Positions 58,330-64,000 of a stretch of 64,000 nucleotides of DNA are shown in pieces. The notes beneath the pieces are model-generated. The model saw only the letters and a list, made by a program, of their open reading frames with translations, searched no databases and had not been told where the DNA came from. Source of the stretch: Pectinatus sottacetonis (GTDB lineage Bacteria > Bacillota > Negativicutes > Selenomonadales > Selenomonadaceae); contig NZ_WIQK01000001.1 in the NCBI RefSeq assembly GCF_015732155.1, positions 282,501 to 346,500 of the forward strand. The letters are read 5' to 3'. The translations under genes and the position numbers were made by a program. Within the stretch, counting starts at the first letter, position 1. The number at the start of each line of letters is the position of its first letter.

Positions 58330-59267
58330 TATTTATCTGCCTCAAATTTCAATACAAGTGCAACCCAACCACCCTCTTCAGCCTTATCCACAATATACAT
58401 TTTATGTTCTTCAGCTGCCTTCTCTATATCATTTAACCTATCCTTTATAATTCCGCTTGCCAAAAATATTCCATTTTTAGTCAATTTATCTGGCAGCTCA
58501 TCAAAAAGACGAATGATTATGTCAGCTATAATATTAGCCGATATAAAATCTGCTTTGCCTGAAAATTTTTTTAACAAATCACTTTGGAAACATTTTATTA
58601 TTTCCATGACATCGTTCTTCTTAATATTTTCCCTGGCTGCCTTAACTGCAACATTATCATAATCGGCAGCTTCAATATCTTTGACACCCAGTCTTGCAGC
58701 AGCTATAGCTAATATTCCAGACCCCGTACCTACATCAAATAATTTTGCCCCAGGCTGTAGATACTTTTCCATGAATTTCACACACATGGACGTAGTAGGA
58801 TGCGTCCCCGTTCCAAAAGCACAGCCTGGATCAAGTTCTACTACCAGTTCATCTTTTTGCGGCTGGTATGCTTCCCATGATGGCTTTACAACAATTTTAC
58901 TTGCTATCTTAGATGGATGAAAATACTTTTTCCAGTTATTTGCCCAATCTTCTTCCTTTATCTTATGTGTCATTGTTTCGCATGGTGCTGTGTTTATTCT
59001 ACTGGAAAGAATTTCCAGCTGTTTATTTAACATTTTTATTCGTTTCTCAAGCATACTGTCACAAGGCAGCCACGCATGTACCGTAATTACATCAGTTCTT
59101 TTTTGCAACGGAATATCTGTATAATCCCATAAATTAGAATTTATATACTCATTTATAATAGCCGGATCTTCTATTTGTGTCCCATTAGCACCTAAATTGC
59201 CAAAGATCTCCGCAATAATATCCATAGCTTCATGCGATGTTCGCACTGAAATCTGCATCCAATCCAT
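58329..59267 (-). CDS. prmA: Ribosomal protein L11 methyltransferase PrmA
   Basis: 312 aa from the ATG with GAGGAGG 6 bases upstream; the longest frame adds seven codons. The C-terminal methyltransferase domain contains FDVGTGSGILAIAAARLG (SAM site) and SANIIADIII (catalytic N-x-x-A). It trimethylates L11, whose gene is also in this window. In many Firmicutes dnaJ precedes prmA; here it does not. Confidence 0.96.
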   Translation of the reverse strand: MDWMQISVRTSHEAMDIIAEIFGNLGANGTQIEDPAIINEYINSNLWDYTDIPLQKRTDVITVHAWLPCDSMLEKRIKMLNKQLEILSSRINTAPCETMTHKIKEEDWANNWKKYFHPSKIASKIVVKPSWEAYQPQKDELVVELDPGCAFGTGTHPTTSMCVKFMEKYLQPGAKLFDVGTGSGILAIAAARLGVKDIEAADYDNVAVKAARENIKKNDVMEIIKCFQSDLLKKFSGKADFISANIIADIIIRLFDELPDKLTKNGIFLASGIIKDRLNDIEKAAEEHKMYIVDKAEEGGWVALVLKFEADK

Positions 59268-59439
59268 TAATATCCTCCTCATACTCATATTGTCACAATA
59301 ATTTTATTTAATCTGTAAATATTTTATTTTCTTAAGTCTTTTATTATCCAGACAACATTTTAAACAATTGTTTATACTATAATATAAGAATTTCTTATTT
59401 GCAAATTTCCTTCATTGTTATATAAATAATTCGTGTAAA

Positions 59440-59480
59440 TTAATAAGAGAGACTCGAAACTTGAAATTCGAATCTCTCTT
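59440..59480 (-). terminator. Terminator after tyrA
   Basis: 14-bp stem with one mismatch, AAGAGAGACTCGAA (59445-59458) with 59467-59480, 13 bases after the tyrA stop; the minus-strand tail is TATTAATTT. Confidence 0.75.
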
Positions 59481-59493
59481 AACTATATTACAT

Positions 59494-60390
59494 TTATTCT
59501 ATTTCATAAATATTTTTAGATTCTTTGATTATTCTATCACGTGTTTTTTTGGCAAGTGAAAAATAATCATATAGTTTTTCTCTATCTTTACTATCTATTG
59601 CTGTTATAACATCATTTATTATATCTTGGAGAGTCTGTAGGTTATTTATAATTTCCACAGAATTTGACAAACATATATCTGACCACATATCTGCGTTAGA
59701 TGAAGCAACTCTTGTGGTATCTTTGAATCCGCCTCCTGCGAGCTTTATACAGGCTTCAATATCTTCATAATTGCGATTTAAAAGCCAAACTAGTGCCGAT
59801 GCTGTAATATGCGGTACATGACTTATTATTGAAGCACATCTGTCATGCTGCACCAAATCCAACTCTGTTATGTTGGCCTCCGTAAGCGCAATAAGTGTAC
59901 GGACTTTTTCCATTACTTTCTCCGGTACTGGCATTTCCCGATCCTTTATTATTACATAACATCTATTTTTAAATAACTCTTTAGTCGCAGCGGATACTCC
60001 ACTCTTTTCCCTGCCAGCCATGGGATGCGCAGAAACATAATAAATATCTTGAGGCAGTATAGCATGAAGCTTATTAGCAATATACTGTTTTGTACTTCCT
60101 GCGTCCGTGATTATCGTTCCCTTTTTTAAATGAGGTAGTATCTGCCTGACTATAGGAACCATTTGCAGTACCGGTGTACTTAAATAAATTATGTCTGCAT
60201 CTTTAACAGCAGAAATATTATCTGTATAGCTTTTATCTACTGCTCCCATTTTTTCAGCACACTCAGAAGATTCTTTTGTACGTGTCGACCCTGTAATATA
60301 AATTTCACTGCCCAATTTAGCTTTCATAGCAAGTCCAAAGGACCCACCAATTAAACCCACTCCTAAAATTGCCAGTTTCAATTTTATCAT
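59494..60390 (-). CDS. tyrA: Prephenate dehydrogenase
   Basis: Makes 4-hydroxyphenylpyruvate, the tyrosine precursor, with NAD(P). 298 aa: Rossmann fold with GVGLIGGSFGLA (residues 10-21), then SAHPMAGREKSGV and the all-helical C-terminal domain with HDRCASIISHVPHITASALV. No ACT or chorismate mutase domain is fused, so feedback control may rest on the T-box leader. Starts 2 bp after aroF. Confidence 0.95.
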   Translation of the reverse strand: MIKLKLAILGVGLIGGSFGLAMKAKLGSEIYITGSTRTKESSECAEKMGAVDKSYTDNISAVKDADIIYLSTPVLQMVPIVRQILPHLKKGTIITDAGSTKQYIANKLHAILPQDIYYVSAHPMAGREKSGVSAATKELFKNRCYVIIKDREMPVPEKVMEKVRTLIALTEANITELDLVQHDRCASIISHVPHITASALVWLLNRNYEDIEACIKLAGGGFKDTTRVASSNADMWSDICLSNSVEIINNLQTLQDIINDVITAIDSKDREKLYDYFSLAKKTRDRIIKESKNIYEIE

Positions 60391-60392
60391 TA

Positions 60393-61403
60393 TTATTCTT
60401 TCCCCATAATTTCAGCTATTTTTTTAACTTCAGCCATAGTAGCTGTAAAATTCTGCGGTGTCAAAGATTGATCGCCATCACTCAATGCACTTTCTGGATG
60501 AGGATGTACTTCTATTATAAGTCCATTTGCCCCAGCAGCAATTGCTGCTCTTGCCATCGGCTGAACCATCTGCCAACGCCCTGTTCCATGACTAGGATCT
60601 ACGATAACTGGTAGATGAGATAGTTCCCTTACTGCCGCTACTGCACTCAAATCTAAAGTATTTCTTGTAAATGTTTCATATGTTCTAATACCGCGTTCAC
60701 ATAATATTATATTATAATTGCCTTCGTTTGCGATATATTCAGCCGCATTTAACCATTCACTTATAGTAGCTGACAAACCTCTTTTTAATAAAACAGGTTT
60801 ATGAGTTCTTCCAACTTCTTTTAAAAGCTGGAAGTTCTGCATATTACGCGCTCCAATCTGCAAAACATCCGCATATTTGCTTATCATCGGGATATCATTC
60901 TGGTTTACAACTTCTGTTACAACTTTTAAATCATATTTTTCACCGGCTTCTTTAAGCATTGCCAGTCCCTTTTCAGCCAACCCTTGAAAATCATATGGTG
61001 ATGTACGCGGCTTAAAAGCACCTCCACGTAAAAAGTTAGCCCCACCCTTTTTTACGCACTCTGCCGCTTCCATCAATTGTTCATAGCTTTCTACAGCGCA
61101 AGGACCAGCCATAACAGCCAGATGCTTTCCACCGACTTTGACTCCGCCAACATTTACAATAGTATCTTCATGTTGAAATTCTCTACTTACCAATTTATAC
61201 TTTTCTGTAATACGAATAGCTTTTTCCACTCCCTTAAATGCATTCATTTGAAGTCCGGAAATAATTTTCTTGTCACCGATGACTCCAACTATCGTCCGGA
61301 TAGACCCTTTCGACAAATGATAAGATAATCCTTCCGCTTCAATCTTATTTTCTACATCTGTCAGATCCTGCTGTGTTGCTTCTGGACTCATTACTATAAT
61401 CAT
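60393..61403 (-). CDS. aroF: DAHP synthase, AroA(I-beta) type with N-terminal regulatory domain
   Basis: First enzyme of aromatic synthesis, condensing phosphoenolpyruvate and erythrose 4-phosphate. 336 aa from the ATG with GGGAGG upstream (the longest frame adds 11 codons). Residues 1 to about 70 form a ferredoxin-like regulatory domain as in Thermotoga DAHPS. The barrel carries AGPCAVES, RGGAFKPRTSPY and VDPSHGTGRW. Followed at once by tyrA and led by a T-box, so it is likely the tyrosine-responsive isozyme. Confidence 0.95.
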   Translation of the reverse strand: MIIVMSPEATQQDLTDVENKIEAEGLSYHLSKGSIRTIVGVIGDKKIISGLQMNAFKGVEKAIRITEKYKLVSREFQHEDTIVNVGGVKVGGKHLAVMAGPCAVESYEQLMEAAECVKKGGANFLRGGAFKPRTSPYDFQGLAEKGLAMLKEAGEKYDLKVVTEVVNQNDIPMISKYADVLQIGARNMQNFQLLKEVGRTHKPVLLKRGLSATISEWLNAAEYIANEGNYNIILCERGIRTYETFTRNTLDLSAVAAVRELSHLPVIVDPSHGTGRWQMVQPMARAAIAAGANGLIIEVHPHPESALSDGDQSLTPQNFTATMAEVKKIAEIMGKE

Positions 61404-61433
61404 TATTTTTCCTCCCAAACTTATAAATGTAAA

Positions 61434-61690
61434 CAAAAAAACCCGTCCCTAAAAAGGGACGAGTTAATCACCCGTGGTACCACCCTACTTGCTTACGCAA
61501 GCCACTTTTTCAGATACTAACATATCCTAGCCTGAGATAACGGAGGCAATCCGGCACAGCCTACTATAATTTCAGCCTGCTGCTCACAAGTGTATTTCCA
61601 TTGATGTATTTATCATGTTCCACCACTCCATGACTCTCTAAAAAATACACTTCAATGTACTTATCTTGTTCACTGCATTTCATCTTGCAT
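61434..61690 (-). promoter_or_regulatory. T-box leader of aroF-tyrA, likely tyrosine-specific
   Basis: The minus strand carries the T-box sequence GGGTGGTACCACGGG (complement of 61471-61485) and then a terminator CGTCCC / GGGACG with T7 (complement of 61434-61461). Stem I has an AGTA loop-E strand facing GAAATACA, flanked by helices CATTGA/TCAATG and ACAAG/CTTGT. This places TAC (complement of 61592-61594) as the specifier, the tyrosine codon. Uncharged tRNA-Tyr should allow read-through. Confidence 0.93.
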
Positions 61691-61693
61691 AAG

Positions 61694-61722
61694 AATATAC
61701 CAGCATTTTTTAATTTTGTCAA
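61694..61722 (-). promoter_or_regulatory. Promoter of the aroF T-box leader
   Basis: Minus-strand TTGACA (complement of 61717-61722), 17 bp, TATATT (complement of 61694-61699). Confidence 0.8.
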
Positions 61723-61840
61723 GCAAATAATATTGTAAATTTGTCAATTTTATAGTTATTGACAAAATAAAACACTATTTTTTAGGTTTTTTTATCTTTT
61801 TTTAATAAACTTTTTAATTTTTCAGTGTCATATATGATGA

Positions 61841-61882
61841 TTTGCCACCATTTTTGGTTTTGCCACCTGAAAAAGGTGGCAA
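61841..61882. repeat. Three TTGCCACC repeats beside the integrase stop
   Basis: TTTGCCACC occurs at 61841-61849 and 61859-61867 as direct repeats, and GGTGGCAA at 61875-61882 is the inverted copy, the last two forming an 8-bp hairpin. The cluster abuts the integrase stop codon. It may be a recombinase-binding part of an attachment site or a simple hairpin; no U run follows on the minus strand. Confidence 0.55.
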
Positions 61883-61883
61883 G

Positions 61884-63017
61884 TTAAAGTTCATTAAACA
61901 CAACTTTTTTCATCGCTTGACGCTCTTTTAAAACATTACTGTGTGCATATACATTCATCAAAGTGTTTGGTGTGTTCCAACCGCCCAAACTTTGTATCAC
62001 TGGTATGCTAACATCATTATTAATTAACTGTGTAGCAAAATAATGTCTGGTACTGTGTAATACTACATGCTTATTAATACCTGCCAGCTTAGCACATAAA
62101 GTAAAATTACTTGATACTTGTCTTAAACTATATGGTCTACCATTATTCTTACAAAATACCAACTCATTAGATTTATATTGGTTCTTTATATAATGCAGGT
62201 AAAACATACATTTAGGACTTAAGAATATATCTCTTATACTTGATTTGTTCTTTGGATAATCTTTTAACTCATGTTGTTTCGTATTATGATTATAAATCAA
62301 TGTTTGTTCAATGTGTATAGCATTATCAGCAAAATTTACATTTGACCATGTTAACCCTAGTAATTCACCACATCTACAGCCAGTAGCAAAATATAAATAA
62401 TATAAAAAATAATACTCTGGTTTGTGGTCTTTGACATATAACAAAAGTTTGTTTTTTTCACTACTCGTTAATACTACTTTAGGTTTTCGTATATCTTTCT
62501 TGTAGATAATATTATTACATGGGTTCTTCATACCATCAACAGTGGCATAAAACTGCTTTAATAACTTGATAATAGAACGTATATATGATGTCGATAAATT
62601 TCTCTTGTATAAGCTATTTACATATGATTGAATAATATCTTGTGTTATTTGCTTTACTTTAAATGTTTGGAAAATTGGTGCTATTACTTTGAATAATAAA
62701 GTTTCATATTTACGTTGGCTTTGTATTTCTAGGTATGATTTTTTATAAATCGTATACCAGTTTTTTAAAGCATCAACTAACAAATCATTTAATACATTTT
62801 CAGTATCAGTTTTATTTTTTAGGGCTTTATCTACTGATAATAACAACTTTGTGTCAAGCTTATAAAGTTTCATCATCTCCGTTCTAATTTTCAACGCATT
62901 AGCTAAAGTTTTAGCTGTTCTAACCACTGACTGCATACCGTTTTTGGTTTTAATATTAATCTTAATCTGATACGAATTTCTTTTTTCTCTATAAGTGATA
63001 TATTTGAATTTTTCCAT
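61884..63017 (-). CDS. int: Tyrosine recombinase / phage-type integrase
   Basis: 377 aa from the ATG with GGAG 9 bases upstream (the longest frame adds five codons). An N-terminal AP2-like arm-binding domain (YREKRNSYQIKINIKTKNG), a SAM-like core-binding domain (about 80-175) and a catalytic domain with ATGCRCGELLGL (Arg), HSTRHYFAT (His and Arg), GGW and NVYAHS (nucleophile Tyr). Typical of Gram-positive prophages and Tn916-like elements. It marks the left end of an integrated element that continues past the window. Confidence 0.93.
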   Translation of the reverse strand: MEKFKYITYREKRNSYQIKINIKTKNGMQSVVRTAKTLANALKIRTEMMKLYKLDTKLLLSVDKALKNKTDTENVLNDLLVDALKNWYTIYKKSYLEIQSQRKYETLLFKVIAPIFQTFKVKQITQDIIQSYVNSLYKRNLSTSYIRSIIKLLKQFYATVDGMKNPCNNIIYKKDIRKPKVVLTSSEKNKLLLYVKDHKPEYYFLYYLYFATGCRCGELLGLTWSNVNFADNAIHIEQTLIYNHNTKQHELKDYPKNKSSIRDIFLSPKCMFYLHYIKNQYKSNELVFCKNNGRPYSLRQVSSNFTLCAKLAGINKHVVLHSTRHYFATQLINNDVSIPVIQSLGGWNTPNTLMNVYAHSNVLKERQAMKKVVFNEL

Positions 63018-63487
63018 TGTTATTCGCTCCAATTTCTTGGCATAATAACAACTTAATTACATTTATATTATAACATATTTTAACCAACTCTTATACTATT
63101 CTAATTAATTAATAAGCTTTCACCATATGGGTTTATCGTATATAAATTCATATGGTGTTATTCATAATTATGAACATGTTATATGTAATGTTCATGTTTT
63201 TTAATTATATGTAGATTGATAACATATACTTTTAGGGTAGATTGCACCATATTTTAGTATGTAACAATATATATTTAATGTTACAACCTTATTATCAGGA
63301 TAAAACATTGGTAAATCAACGGTCTAAGGTATGGTACAATCTTAACCCATTATGCATTTGTTATTACAACATGTTATAACCTATGTTAACAGCTATTTAA
63401 CAGTAACTATATAATATATCAACGACACAATTATTAATATCGCTGTCTGTAATAAACAACGATATGTTTCAAATTTATTTTTATATT
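63018..63487. other. Dyad-rich noncoding region of the integrated element
   Basis: 470 bp with no supported gene. It contains CACCATATG/CATATGGTG (63121-63129, 63149-63157), the palindrome TTCATAATTATGAA (63161-63174), TGAACAT/ATGTTCA (63171-63177, 63188-63194) and the repeated AACATGTTATA (63174-63184 area and 63369-63379). Such clusters suit operator, excision or origin functions of a mobile element, but none is identified. Confidence 0.5.
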
Positions 63488-63988
63488 TCATGCTACCACC
63501 CCATTCAATTCATTAAGTGCTTTAAATACTTCATCAATTGGTAAAAATATAACTGGTTCACCATCTGGAACATATCTAACTGGTTTATTCTTAGCTAATT
63601 CATCATAAACAGCTAAAAATTCAAAGTAGTCTACAACCATTATTGGATAATCTGGAATTATAAAAATATAATAATCTACATATTTTGTCTTTAATTTCTT
63701 ATTTTCATCAATTTCAAAGCAAAAACAATTATCATGCTTTCTTCTACTCTTAACCTCATAATATTTTGTTCTTCCACCTGTAGTTTTTACCTCTATATCA
63801 CCATAAAGTTGCTGTTTTCTATTATCTTTTTTGTTATATTCTATAAATTGGATTGATTCAATCTGATTACCAAAATGCTCTTTTATATATTTCATTGCTT
63901 TTTCTTCATTACTATGACCAAACGCTAATTGACTTCTAAAATTATTAATCATTTCTACCACCATCTTTACTATTTTTATTGTTTTCAT
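63488..63988 (-). CDS. Hypothetical protein with nuclease-like (PD-(D/E)xK) core
   Basis: 166 aa, not recognised as a named family. The middle has GDIEVKTTGGRTKYYEVKSRR, split as GDIEVK and YEVKSRR: an acidic residue followed by ExK on a beta strand, the hallmark of PD-(D/E)xK nucleases and related DNA-binding folds. No membrane helix. The ATG at 63988 has no ribosome site; an ATG at codon 13 after GGTGGTAG is an alternative. It lies within the integrated element beside the integrase and may be an accessory or defence gene. Confidence 0.65.
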   Translation of the reverse strand: MKTIKIVKMVVEMINNFRSQLAFGHSNEEKAMKYIKEHFGNQIESIQFIEYNKKDNRKQQLYGDIEVKTTGGRTKYYEVKSRRKHDNCFCFEIDENKKLKTKYVDYYIFIIPDYPIMVVDYFEFLAVYDELAKNKPVRYVPDGEPVIFLPIDEVFKALNELNGVVA

Positions 63989-64000
63989 TGTTTTTTTCTC

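Overview
The window looks like part of the chromosome of an AT-rich, anaerobic member of the Negativicutes (Selenomonadales type, perhaps near Pectinatus, Megamonas or Propionispira). The genus is inference; no search was possible. The clues are Firmicutes-type gene orders (prmA-rsmE-mtaB-HIT-rpsU-yqeY; rsmB-rlmN beside a PASTA kinase), a T-box leader, succinate/propionate metabolism (methylmalonyl-CoA mutase with MeaB, membrane subunits of a Na+-pumping decarboxylase), glycyl radical chemistry, rubrerythrin and a minimal SufCB pair. Most genes lie on the minus strand.

Layout. 1-4216: an rRNA operon read leftward from two near-consensus tandem promoters (16S, tRNA-Ala, tRNA-Ile, partial 23S). 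4259-12169: one tightly overlapping unit of fhaA-like, fhaB-like, PP2C phosphatase, SEDS glycosyltransferase, penicillin-binding protein, PASTA Ser/Thr kinase, then queC and folE2. Its cell-wall part has the gene order of the actinobacterial fhaA-fhaB-pstP-rodA-pbpA-pknB locus. 12528-19195: rubrerythrin, rlmN, rsmB, DUF116, an ABC exporter and an exonuclease. 19341-23991: an SLC13-type carrier (one-base frameshift), a serine hydroxymethyltransferase-like protein that has lost the PLP lysine, decarboxylase gamma- and beta-type subunits, and a small protein resembling the head of a biotin carrier without its biotin domain. 24473-32604: fructose-type PTS, glycyl radical enzyme and activase, fructose-6-phosphate-aldolase-like enzyme and MtlR-like regulator, resembling E. 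coli frw-pflDC-fsaB; a plausible 1,5-anhydrohexitol pathway. 32741-39653: DeoR regulator, lone amino-acid permease, HisC-type aminotransferase behind an attenuator hairpin, PucR regulator whose promoter sits in a 21-bp-arm palindrome, MBL protein, DUF4198 protein and an MsrA-like protein without the catalytic cysteine. 39705-45724: mutA-mutB-meaB behind a cobalamin riboswitch and terminator. 45836-50064: rpmG-secE-nusG-rplKAJL and five tRNA genes, with no rpoBC after rplL. 50168-53590: SufC/SufB minimal system and ilvA. 54101-59267: AraC regulator and the prmA-to-yqeY translation cluster. 59494-61722: aroF-tyrA behind a T-box with a likely Tyr specifier. 61841-64000: edge of an integrated element (tyrosine recombinase, dyad-rich DNA, nuclease-like protein).

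The most interesting points are the pseudo-SHMT encoded with Na+-decarboxylase membrane subunits but no visible carboxyltransferase; the cobalamin riboswitch with a predicted OFF architecture in front of a B12-dependent enzyme; the complete radical sugar cluster with an internal terminator and promoter; and the cysteine-less MsrA homologue after the mutase operon. Several starts were moved to codons with a well-placed Shine-Dalgarno sequence, as noted per gene. Promoter, operator and structure calls were made by eye.
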